This document shows positions 12,455 to 19,237 of a stretch of DNA of 41,078 nucleotides, piece by piece. How positions within the stretch are numbered: the stretch's first letter is position 1; every line of letters starts with the position of its first letter. This stretch comes from an uncultured Bacilli bacterium (GTDB taxonomy: Bacteria > Bacillota_I > Bacilli_A > RF39 > UBA660). The translations under genes were made by a program, and so were the position numbers. Where the stretch lies: the NCBI GenBank assembly GCA_947623815.1, contig CANQHO010000005.1, forward strand, positions 1 to 41,078, read 5' to 3'. The notes under the pieces are model-generated. The model was not told the DNA's origin and made no database searches. It was given only the letters and a program-made list of their open reading frames with translations.

Positions 12455-12628
12455 TTAGTATTTTTTTATTCTGTGTGCTATTATTATCAATAGTATTATT
12501 ATGATAAATAGTAGTATTGTTATTATTATGGGTATGTATAAATTATATGTTGATAATTCTTTATATTTTTGCGTTTCTTGATTTTCTTTTTCTACACTTT
12601 CTATTAGTTTCTCATATTCTGTACTCAT
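12455..12628 (-). CDS. 57-aa membrane protein near attR
   Basis: The ATG at 12628 follows AAAGGAGGAG. The N-terminal 26 residues are charged and helical (STEYEKLIESVEKENQETQK, coiled-coil-like). Residues 31-51 are a very hydrophobic Ile/Leu helix, and the tail is basic (HRIKKY), so the charged N terminus may lie outside or inside. It is transcribed alone, leftward, with terminators behind it. It could be a superinfection-exclusion or membrane-integrity factor; no family is recognised. Confidence 0.65.
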   Translation of the reverse strand: MSTEYEKLIESVEKENQETQKYKELSTYNLYIPIIITILLFIIIILLIIIAHRIKKY

Positions 12629-12708
12629 GTATTTTAACTCCTCCTTTAATATAATTTTATCATTTTGTGTTTATTTTTCATTTATTTATTTTAATTTTTT
12701 TAATTTGG

Positions 12709-12737
12709 TTGACATCTTTTTAAAATTTTTGTATAAT
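12709..12737 (+). promoter_or_regulatory. Perfect consensus promoter reading out through attR
   Basis: TTGACA (12709-12714), 17 nt and TATAAT (12732-12737): exact consensus, reading rightward. In the chromosome it points across the dif-like site into the antisense strand of the HTH gene. In the excised circle the same promoter would lead through attP into the phage leader and the ssDNA-binding/coat/rep operon. Confidence 0.85.
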
Positions 12738-12768
12738 TATCTTAGTTAAGTAATAAATGTAAATTAAA

Positions 12769-12796
12769 AACGCCGATAATATATCTTATGTTAAAT
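12769..12796 (+). other. attR: right dif-like Xer site with consensus XerD arm
   Basis: The arms are AACGCCGATAA (12769-12779) and TTATGTTAAAT (12786-12796), with centre TATATC (12780-12785). The right arm equals the XerD arm of E. coli dif and is close to the B. subtilis one. Both arms look usable, so a working dif probably persists on this side of the prophage. Confidence 0.8.
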
Positions 12797-12819
12797 ATTT
12801 AGCTTTTTTAAATTTAAAT

Positions 12820-12863
12820 AAAAAAGGAATAATTTAAATTTCTTATGTTATTTAAATTACTCC
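12820..12863 (-). terminator. Terminator of the HTH gene
   Basis: Leftward, GGAGTAATTTAAAT (12850-12863) pairs with ATTTAAATTATTCC (12826-12839) with one mismatch and is followed by TTTTTT. It overlaps the stop codon of the HTH gene and stops transcription before the dif-like site. Confidence 0.75.
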
Positions 12864-13628
12864 CCTTGCTTCAATTTCTGCAATCTTTTCTAAGACTTCA
12901 TTAGAGTTTTTTTCATTTATTTCTGTATAACCAAGTTCTTTTAAAGCCCTGATTCTATAAGTTGTAAGTTCCAAAGTTCTACTTAATTTTTCTTCTTTTT
13001 TCTGTTCTATTTGTTTTAAGAAACGTTTATGTAATTCCGTAATTTTCTTTTTAGATAAGCCATTGCTATTATGATATAACGTCATAGCGGAAAACATAAT
13101 ACTTTCAAAGACAAATTCTTCATCTTCATCAAAAACGTAAGCCGTCGGTTTAGTTAAACAAGCAGATTTAGCAACATAAGACAATATATAACGTAATTCT
13201 TTAGATGTCCGCATTGCTTGAATAAAATGGTATAAATAAAGGTAAGTAAAATATTCACTACCATCATTATCCGCTAAATCTTCTTTGATCAAATCAATGA
13301 TATTCATTAAAAGTTCCCGATTTTTTTTAGATAATCCTTCATACACATTCGCATCATATTTAAATTTTTCATTGACATTTTGTAATAAGTTTTCCATTCT
13401 GGTTTCCACTTCATTGATATAATCAGTATCAACCTTTATATTATCTAAATCCTTAGAATTTTTAATTCCTAATAAATTAAGTAATAAAACTTTTTTATCT
13501 TTAGGCCACTTATTTAAATCTTCTAATTCTAAATAATTATAAATCATCTGTCTTGAAACACCTAAATATTTCGCTAATTTTACTTTAGATATTCCAAGTT
13601 CATGTAATATAGTATTTAATCTTTCCAT
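12852..13628 (-). CDS. HTH transcriptional regulator, unknown target
   Basis: A 258-aa protein with an N-terminal Cro/C1-type helix-turn-helix at about residues 6-33 (LHELGISKVKLAKYLGVSRQ). A long helical domain without recognised motifs follows (many Leu/Lys/Glu helices, e.g. KITELHKRFLKQIEQKKEEK). GGAGGG precedes the ATG. It lies just outside the right att site, so it counts as a host gene, although a role in phage control is possible because its promoter and the phage leftward promoter share TTGACATTA. The phage outward promoter would produce antisense RNA to it in the lysogen. Confidence 0.75.
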   Translation of the reverse strand: MERLNTILHELGISKVKLAKYLGVSRQMIYNYLELEDLNKWPKDKKVLLLNLLGIKNSKDLDNIKVDTDYINEVETRMENLLQNVNEKFKYDANVYEGLSKKNRELLMNIIDLIKEDLADNDGSEYFTYLYLYHFIQAMRTSKELRYILSYVAKSACLTKPTAYVFDEDEEFVFESIMFSAMTLYHNSNGLSKKKITELHKRFLKQIEQKKEEKLSRTLELTTYRIRALKELGYTEINEKNSNEVLEKIAEIEARGVI

Positions 13629-13650
13629 TTTCTACTACCCTCCTATTATA

Positions 13651-13679
13651 ATTTTACATCAATGTATATATAATGTCAA
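13651..13679 (-). promoter_or_regulatory. Promoter of the HTH gene with ACAT/ATGT symmetry
   Basis: Leftward TTGACA (13674-13679), a 17-nt spacer and TAAAAT (13651-13656). ACAT/ATGT half-sites occur inside the spacer, which suggests that the HTH protein may bind its own promoter. Confidence 0.65.
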
Positions 13680-13735
13680 CTATTAGCAAAAAATGTCAAT
13701 TAAAAAAATCTTAAAAAAAAACTCTATAAAAGAGT

Positions 13736-14842
13736 TTATAAATACCAGCATTTCTCATTATTTTTATATACTTCTTTAATAATACCGCCACCTAAACATT
13801 CTTCATTGTCATATAAAACACAGGCTTGTCCAGGAGTTACTGCCTTAACCGGATTTTTATAAATAACTTTTACCATATTGTCATCTAGTATTTCGATTTT
13901 AACTTCATTATCCTTTTGTCGGTAGCGAAACTTAGCAGTACAATTATGGGGCCTTTTATCACTGATCCAATTCATATCTTCTAAAATACAATAATCACTA
14001 TATAAATATGGATTATCTTCACCAAGAGCAACATATAAAATATTGGAAGCAATATTTTTCCCAACCACAAACATGCGATTAGAATATCCCCCAATATCTA
14101 AACCACGTCTTTGACCAATTGTATAATGCATAAGACCAATATGTTTACCTATTACTTGATTATTATCGATATTGACAATATCACCGGGTTGATTAGGAAT
14201 ATAATTTTCTAAAAATTTAGAAAAATTTCTTTCCCCAATAAAACATATTCCCGTTGAATCTTTTTTATTAGCCGTAATAAGTCCTAATTCACTGGCTATT
14301 TTTCTAACTTCTTCTTTTTTATAATCCCCAATGGGAAATAAAACATTTTCTAATTGTTTTTTACTAGTTTGCGATAAAAAATAAGTTTGATCTTTATTGT
14401 CATCAATTCCCCGTAATAATTTACCATCTTGCATTCTCGCAAAATGTCCAGTCGCTATATAATCCGCCCCTAATTTTTTAGCCTCTTTAGCAAACATATC
14501 AAATTTTATATATTTATTACACATAATATCCGGATTAGGAGTTCTTCCCTTTTTAAGTTCATCTAAAAAATAAGTAAAAACATAATCCCAATACTCTTTA
14601 ATAAAATCGACTCTTTTAAGCGGGATATCTAACTTTTGACAGACCTTTAAAGCATCATTATAATCTTGTTCTTGGGGACATATATCGTTATTTAAAGTCG
14701 GATTACCTAAAGTATCATTATTGATACTAGCGTCCCAATTACGCATAAAAAGTCCAATTACATTGAATCCTTGTTTTTTTAATAAGTAGGCTGCAACACT
14801 ACTATCTACTCCCCCACTTATCCCAACTACTACAGTTTCCAT
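13736..14842 (-). CDS. mnmA: tRNA 2-thiouridylase MnmA
   Basis: This 368-aa enzyme adds sulfur to U34 of Glu, Gln and Lys tRNAs using ATP and a sulfur relay. The PP-loop is SGGVDSS (about residues 9-15). The two catalytic cysteines are in NPDIMCNK (about 107) and DSTGICFIGERNF (about 200); the GLMHYTIGQRRGL segment after them is strictly family-like. The length is normal and a GAGGTGG ribosome site precedes the ATG. It is followed leftward by the HTH gene about 100 nt away and may be monocistronic. Confidence 0.96.
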   Translation of the reverse strand: METVVVGISGGVDSSVAAYLLKKQGFNVIGLFMRNWDASINNDTLGNPTLNNDICPQEQDYNDALKVCQKLDIPLKRVDFIKEYWDYVFTYFLDELKKGRTPNPDIMCNKYIKFDMFAKEAKKLGADYIATGHFARMQDGKLLRGIDDNKDQTYFLSQTSKKQLENVLFPIGDYKKEEVRKIASELGLITANKKDSTGICFIGERNFSKFLENYIPNQPGDIVNIDNNQVIGKHIGLMHYTIGQRRGLDIGGYSNRMFVVGKNIASNILYVALGEDNPYLYSDYCILEDMNWISDKRPHNCTAKFRYRQKDNEVKIEILDDNMVKVIYKNPVKAVTPGQACVLYDNEECLGGGIIKEVYKNNEKCWYL

Positions 14843-14893
14843 AAGCCACCTCTTTTGTCAATTATTATAGCACTTATTAGATTTAAAGTAAAA

Positions 14894-15520
14894 CTATTTA
14901 ACCAACAGTAAAATTTTATGTAATCCGTAAGGAACCGCAAAAGTTTCTAAACAAATGGATATAAAAACAAACAAAATTGTAATGATTAAAATTGTCAAAT
15001 AATTACTGAATAAAATTTTAAAATCTAAAGACTTTCTTTTGAGAATGGAATGACTTAATTTTAAAGAAAATTTTATAGAAAAAATGACTAAAATAGTGTA
15101 CCAAATAAAACTAAAAAGTGAAGGCAACATATAAATAAAAGCAATAATACATCCTTTTAAACGATATTTTAATAATATCGCAGTAATTGAAAAACCTAAA
15201 GTAAAACTTTTGATAAAATAAATAAATAAAATAATGGGAATACCTATAATGGACATGCCTAATATCCAAATAGAAAATAAAAAAATAAAATTATTGACAC
15301 TGGCATTTGTAAAACTAGTAAAATAATTGATTTTGTTACTTTTTATTAAAGACATATACTCTTCCATATAATTTTTAACTAAAACTTTATCACTTTTAGA
15401 TAGAATAGTTATAAAAATAGAACCGGCTAAAAAACCTATTATGGCTAGTCCCACAAAAAACAAAATAAATCTTTTATTTTTTTTAGCTTTCATTTTTATT
15501 CCGAATATTATTTCTTTCAT
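14894..15520 (-). CDS. spoIIM: Stage II sporulation protein M (SpoIIM)
   Basis: A 208-aa membrane protein with about five spans. Known role: with SpoIID and SpoIIP it dissolves septal peptidoglycan so that the mother cell can engulf the forespore. The N-terminal part (KNKRFILFFVGLAIIGFLAG, then KNYMEEYMSLIKS) and the later multi-span part match the SpoIIM/DUF95 pattern in order and length. GAGGTGG lies before the ATG. It sits between mnmA and gpr, in a region rich in sporulation genes. spoIID and spoIIP are not in this window. Confidence 0.82.
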   Translation of the reverse strand: MKEIIFGIKMKAKKNKRFILFFVGLAIIGFLAGSIFITILSKSDKVLVKNYMEEYMSLIKSNKINYFTSFTNASVNNFIFLFSIWILGMSIIGIPIILFIYFIKSFTLGFSITAILLKYRLKGCIIAFIYMLPSLFSFIWYTILVIFSIKFSLKLSHSILKRKSLDFKILFSNYLTILIITILFVFISICLETFAVPYGLHKILLLVK

Positions 15521-15614
15521 GGTTCCACCTCAATAAATTATATGAACATTTGAAAACTTTATTCGAAAACTTTACTTTAGTTGCAAAAATAGATATAATT
15601 ATTATGGTGATAAG

Positions 15615-15731
15615 ATGAAAAAGAAAAAGAATAAAAATAAAAACACTACTAAAATAGTTGGAATATGTATTTTAGTAGCGGTTGTAAGTTCTTATATCGT
15701 GGGTCTTTTATCAATACTAGGACAAGGATAA
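15615..15731 (+). CDS. 38-aa single-pass membrane protein
   Basis: ATG 15615 follows a GGTGAT ribosome site and a TATAAT about 20 nt upstream. The product is a Lys/Asn-rich head (KKKKNKNKN) plus one hydrophobic helix (IVGICILVAVVSSYIVGLLS). It resembles the small single-span DUF4044-like proteins of Firmicutes in layout only. It lies between spoIIM and gpr on the opposite strand, and an inverted repeat covers its stop. Confidence 0.6.
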   Translation: MKKKKNKNKNTTKIVGICILVAVVSSYIVGLLSILGQG

Positions 15732-15749
15732 CCAATTGGTTATTCTTTT
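15728..15749. terminator. Convergent terminator, 38-aa gene and gpr
   Basis: ATAACCAATTGGTTAT (15728-15743) is a perfect palindrome followed by TCTTTT. It covers the stop codons of both converging genes. Confidence 0.65.
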
Positions 15750-16753
15750 AAAATATTTTCATTTAAAACAATATTGATACCCAAGCCAATTAGTTCGGCA
15801 AACTTTTCTAAAGTAAAATCGATTTCTTTAGGAGTAACCATTAAATTATAACCAATAGGCGTTAATACTTCTATAAATAAAGATTTTAATTCATCTTCAT
15901 TTAAAGTACCAACCATACCTAATAAATCCTTTTTTTCTTTATTATCTACAGCCACCTTTTTATTTAAATAATTAGTAGTTCCAATCGCCAATTTATGGGC
16001 TTTACTTTTTTGATATTGTTTTTGGTAAGCATAATGTTTTTCTAAAAAAGATACGGTATCCGTAACTAAAGTTGCGGCATCCACGACAGTTGGTACCCCG
16101 ATAGCTATTACCGGTATATTCAAAGTTTCATGACTAATTTCTTTTCTACTGTTACCAATCCCACTACCTGGGTTAATACCAGTATTCCCCATTTGAATAG
16201 TATGATTAACACGCGATATTGAGGAAGCCGCTAAAGCATCAATTACAATTACAAAATCTGGTTTACTAGCCTTAACTACCCCTTTTATTAACTCAGTTGT
16301 TTCAATACCGGTAACTCCGGTAACATTAGGCGTTACTGCACAAACTTTTCTTAAATTGTTATCATCTAAATGGTTAGTAACTATAATTCTTTCAATCGTA
16401 CAAGGACCTAAAGCATCGGGAGTGGATTTAGAATTACCAAGTCCAATAACTAAACATTTATCATTTTTAGAAATATTAGTTTCTTTTAATAATTGGGATA
16501 AATATTTAATAAATACTTCTTGTTTTTGATCTATTTGTGTAATACTTATATCTTGATTAAAAGATATTGTATAATAAATTCCCGGTTTTTTAGATATTAA
16601 ATTGCCACATTTTTCATCGACTTCTACCCTAGTTACTTCAATATCATTATTTTTAAAAACGGTTTCTAATTTGTTAGTTTGATTAAAATAAGTCAGTGAT
16701 TCATGAACTAAATCTGTTCTAAATGAATATTTTTTTAAATCGATATTTTTCAT
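15740..16753 (-). CDS. gpr: Germination protease GPR (spore protease)
   Basis: A 337-aa aspartic-type protease of family A25 that degrades small acid-soluble spore proteins at germination. Family blocks are clear: CLVIGLGNSKSTPDALGP (about 104-121), AVTPNVTGVTGIETTE, KPDFVIVIDALAASS with the conserved Asp, and NPGSGIGNSRKEIS, then VIAIGVPTVVDAATLV. It is made as a zymogen and self-processes near its N terminus in known members; the N-terminal stretch FRTDLVHES matches the propeptide cleavage region. It is strong evidence that this bacterium forms spores. Confidence 0.95.
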   Translation of the reverse strand: MKNIDLKKYSFRTDLVHESLTYFNQTNKLETVFKNNDIEVTRVEVDEKCGNLISKKPGIYYTISFNQDISITQIDQKQEVFIKYLSQLLKETNISKNDKCLVIGLGNSKSTPDALGPCTIERIIVTNHLDDNNLRKVCAVTPNVTGVTGIETTELIKGVVKASKPDFVIVIDALAASSISRVNHTIQMGNTGINPGSGIGNSRKEISHETLNIPVIAIGVPTVVDAATLVTDTVSFLEKHYAYQKQYQKSKAHKLAIGTTNYLNKKVAVDNKEKKDLLGMVGTLNEDELKSLFIEVLTPIGYNLMVTPKEIDFTLEKFAELIGLGINIVLNENILKE

Positions 16754-16831
16754 AATCTTACCTCTTTATTATTTTGGTATATTTTTCATAATTTATTACA
16801 TGTTTACGTAAAATTTATTGTTCTTAAAACC

Positions 16832-16860
16832 TTGCTTTTTTACTAATTGTTTGCTAAAAT
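16832..16860 (+). promoter_or_regulatory. Promoter of rpsT
   Basis: TTGCTT (16832-16837), a 17-nt spacer and TAAAAT (16855-16860), 30 nt before the S20 start codon. Confidence 0.7.
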
Positions 16861-16890
16861 ATAAAAGACGTATAACTTGGAGGTGAGAAA

Positions 16891-17154
16891 ATGCCAAATA
16901 TTAAAAATGCGAAAAAAGCCGTTAAAGTACAAGCTAAAAAAGCAACTAAAAATAATGCATATAAAGCAAGTATGAAAACAGCTATTAAAAAAGTAGAAAA
17001 GGCTGTTAATGCTAAAGATAAAGAATTAGCAAGTGAAATGCTTAAAAATGCTATTAAACGTATTGATAAAGCTGCTGCTGCTAAAGTTACAACCGAAAAT
17101 TATAAAGCACGGATGAAATCAAGATTGACAAAAAAAGTAAACGAAATGAACTAG
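16891..17154 (+). CDS. rpsT: 30S ribosomal protein S20
   Basis: An 87-aa very basic protein, normal for S20, which binds 16S rRNA early in small-subunit assembly. The N terminus MPNIKNAKKAVK and the Ala/Lys helices (KNNAYKASMKTAIKKVEKAV, then LKNAIKRIDKAAAA) are typical. GGAGGTGAG lies just before the ATG. It has its own promoter and terminator, so it is monocistronic, and is divergent from gpr. Confidence 0.97.
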   Translation: MPNIKNAKKAVKVQAKKATKNNAYKASMKTAIKKVEKAVNAKDKELASEMLKNAIKRIDKAAAAKVTTENYKARMKSRLTKKVNEMN

Positions 17155-17168
17155 TTTCGTTTTTTTTA
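17140..17168 (+). terminator. rpsT terminator
   Basis: AACGAAA (17140-17146) pairs with TTTCGTT (17155-17161), then a T-run. The stem begins inside the last codons of rpsT. Confidence 0.85.
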
Positions 17169-17203
17169 TTGAAAAATGATGATATAATAAAAATGGTGAT
17201 AAG

Positions 17204-18127
17204 ATGAAAATAGTTAAAGCCTTTGTTTTTATCATTATGATAATAACTGCTTTTCTTATATATACTTATAGAACAGATATTATAGTATTTTTGTATGAAA
17301 AATCGATGGAACAAAAGAATATAGAAATTGCTAATGAATATGAAAGAGACCAAGATTTTAATTTTGTTAAACAAACTTCTACTTTTATTCCAACTAATTA
17401 TCAAGATGTTTTAAATATATTTTATACTGTTTTAAATAAAGGGTATAATCGTTTTACTTTTTATTGTCATCCCGATTATAAGGAATGTTTACATGATGTA
17501 ACTAAACTGGCTAATGACCAAACAATTTTATCCAATATCAATAATTTTGTTCATCCTTTTAACAATTATAGAGCCTTGGAAATAAAAAGTAATGCTTTGG
17601 GTGAAATTTCTATCAATATTGAAAAAATGTATACTGAAGATGAAATAAAAACCATTTCTAATAAAGTAGATGAAGTGATTAAAAGTAAAATAAAAAGTAA
17701 TATGTCAGATAAAACCAAAATCAAAGTTATTCATGATTATATTATAAATAATACCAAATATGATAAAGAAGGGGAAAAAATAATTGAAAATGATAGTACT
17801 TTTTTTAAATACTCTTCTAATAAAGCCAGTGGCCCAGTTATGTATAATTTAGCCCTTTGTGGTGGTTATACTGATTATATGATGTTATTTTTAGACAAAT
17901 TAAATATTTTATCTTTTAAAGTATCGACTGACAATCATATTTGGAATGTAGTTAATTTAGATGGTAAATGGTATCATTTAGATTTAACTTGGGATGATCC
18001 GGTTACTAATAACAATCAAGATATCCTTTTACATGATTACTTTTTAATTACAACAGATAAGTTATTAAAAAAAGATAAAACGGAACATACTTTTGATGAA
18101 AAGTATTTTAGTGAAGTAAAAGCATAA
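17204..18127 (+). CDS. Membrane-anchored transglutaminase-like protein
   Basis: A 307-aa protein with an N-terminal signal anchor (VFIIMIITAFLIYTY, about 7-21) and an extracytoplasmic domain. The transglutaminase-like Cys-His-Asp triad is visible: Cys in LALCGGYTDYMMLFLD, His in TDNHIWNVVNLDGKWYHLD, Asp in LTWDDP. The upstream helix KVIHDYIINNTKYD is also family-typical. Such proteins act as peptidases or cross-linkers at the cell surface, and some relatives work in spore coats. A GGTGAT ribosome site and TATAAT lie upstream. The substrate is unknown. Confidence 0.85.
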   Translation: MKIVKAFVFIIMIITAFLIYTYRTDIIVFLYEKSMEQKNIEIANEYERDQDFNFVKQTSTFIPTNYQDVLNIFYTVLNKGYNRFTFYCHPDYKECLHDVTKLANDQTILSNINNFVHPFNNYRALEIKSNALGEISINIEKMYTEDEIKTISNKVDEVIKSKIKSNMSDKTKIKVIHDYIINNTKYDKEGEKIIENDSTFFKYSSNKASGPVMYNLALCGGYTDYMMLFLDKLNILSFKVSTDNHIWNVVNLDGKWYHLDLTWDDPVTNNNQDILLHDYFLITTDKLLKKDKTEHTFDEKYFSEVKA

Positions 18128-18157
18128 AACCAATTAGTTTAAATTCTAATTGGTTTT
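18126..18157. terminator. Convergent terminator after the transglutaminase-like gene
   Basis: AAAACCAATTAG (18126-18137) pairs exactly with CTAATTGGTTTT (18146-18157) across 8 nt, followed by a T-rich tract; it serves both this gene and leftward ylbL. Confidence 0.85.
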
Positions 18158-19149
18158 TAATTTTTCATTTTTTCTAAATATTCAACTGCTTCATCAAAGG
18201 TTTTAACTGCTACAATATTTATTTTATAATCTTTTTCATTTTTAACTTGCATTGCTTCTTTATAATTATCTTGGGGAACAAAAAATATGTCCATTTTCTT
18301 TTTGACAGCCCCCATTATTTTATATTTAACTCCATCGATAGCCCCAACTGTTCCATCCATTTCAATAGTTCCTGTTCCGGCTATTTTTTTATTTTTAGTA
18401 AGATCACTAACTAATTGATTATAAACAGCCAAGGTCATCATTAAACCACCAGACGGACCAGATTCTTGTTCTTTAAAGTTAAAGGTTACTTTCGGATCAG
18501 TTTCTATTTCAATATAATGATGAAAGGCTATTCCCAACATATTTTGGTTATCTTTTTTAATAAAGTTGGCTTTTAAAGTATAGGTTTTATTATTTCTTAA
18601 AACGGTAAAAGTTAATTCCTTTTTATCGGTATTTTGAATGAAATTAACTAATGTATCTAAATCATCTATTTTGGTATCTTCAACTTTTATTATTTGATCC
18701 CCTACTTCTAAAGAAGTATCGGCTTCATTCATTATATAATATACATATACTCTACTATCTTTTAAATCTATTTTTTTATTGGCTTTTTTATAGGCAATAT
18801 ATAAAGCAACTTGGTTCGCATCGGAAAGCATCATTTGACTTCTTTTATTTGAGGCTTCAATGCTTTCATCTTCAATAACAAAGTCTTGTTTTTTTACTCT
18901 TTCCCAGTCTTTTTTTAAAAAGGAAAATAAGTAATTGGCTACATTCCCATCGAGAGTTGAGACATAACTTAAATAAAAATTACCTTTTATTTCTTTTTGA
19001 TTTTCTATTTTTATTCGATCTTTTATGTTTATTACTCCCCCCGGCATTTCAATATAATATGGTACGGGACAGGTTAATACTATAAAAAGGGTTATGTATA
19101 AGATTAAAAATTTCCAATTTTCTTTTATAAAGTTTTTTATTTTTTTCAT
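18157..19149 (-). CDS. ylbL: YlbL/SepM-type PDZ-Lon membrane protease
   Basis: A 330-aa membrane serine protease. The N-terminal span (FLILYITLFIVLTCPVPYYI, about 13-32) is followed by the family motif EMPGG; a PDZ domain lies around 115-200; the C terminus is a Lon-type S16 proteolytic domain with the Ser in ESGPSGGLMMTLAVYNQL (about 228-245) and the Lys in GVKYKIMGAV. Related enzymes degrade regulators (YlbL) or trim peptide pheromones (SepM). The ribosome site is AGGTGAT. It is divergent from ylbJ, the usual ylb neighbourhood of Bacillus. Confidence 0.9.
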   Translation of the reverse strand: MKKIKNFIKENWKFLILYITLFIVLTCPVPYYIEMPGGVINIKDRIKIENQKEIKGNFYLSYVSTLDGNVANYLFSFLKKDWERVKKQDFVIEDESIEASNKRSQMMLSDANQVALYIAYKKANKKIDLKDSRVYVYYIMNEADTSLEVGDQIIKVEDTKIDDLDTLVNFIQNTDKKELTFTVLRNNKTYTLKANFIKKDNQNMLGIAFHHYIEIETDPKVTFNFKEQESGPSGGLMMTLAVYNQLVSDLTKNKKIAGTGTIEMDGTVGAIDGVKYKIMGAVKKKMDIFFVPQDNYKEAMQVKNEKDYKINIVAVKTFDEAVEYLEKMKN

Positions 19150-19223
19150 GACATCACCTAATTTTAATGTATTTTTCTCTTAAAATATTATACTATTTTT
19201 TTCTTACTTTCGCAATTTATACA

Positions 19224-19237
19224 TATAATCTATTATG
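19224..19237 (+). promoter_or_regulatory. -10 element abutting the ylbJ start codon
   Basis: CATATAATC at 19222-19230 resembles both a housekeeping -10 and the sigma-E -10 (CATACAAT type), and lies only 5 nt before ATG. There is no Shine-Dalgarno sequence between them, so the mRNA is probably leaderless. ylbJ is sigma-E dependent in B. subtilis. No convincing -35 is seen. Confidence 0.45.

Larger units (their letters stand above)
4900..12779 (+). mobile_element. Integrated filamentous phage (inovirus), about 7.88 kb
   Basis: The element is bounded by dif-like repeats whose centres are 7,880 bp apart, a typical inovirus genome size. Gene order matches the inovirus module plan: ssDNA-binding candidate, small membrane proteins, major coat protein with following terminator, signal-peptide adhesin (pIII-like), pVI-like membrane protein, pI/Zot morphogenesis ATPase, and HUH Rep, then a gene-poor origin-like region. 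It encodes no integrase or transposase, consistent with the use of host Xer recombinases. All reading frames look intact. There is no secretin (pIV), as expected for a host with one membrane. Confidence 0.9.

Noticed and set aside
4352-12800. CRISPR array
   Set aside because: No regularly spaced direct repeats; the repeats present are inverted.
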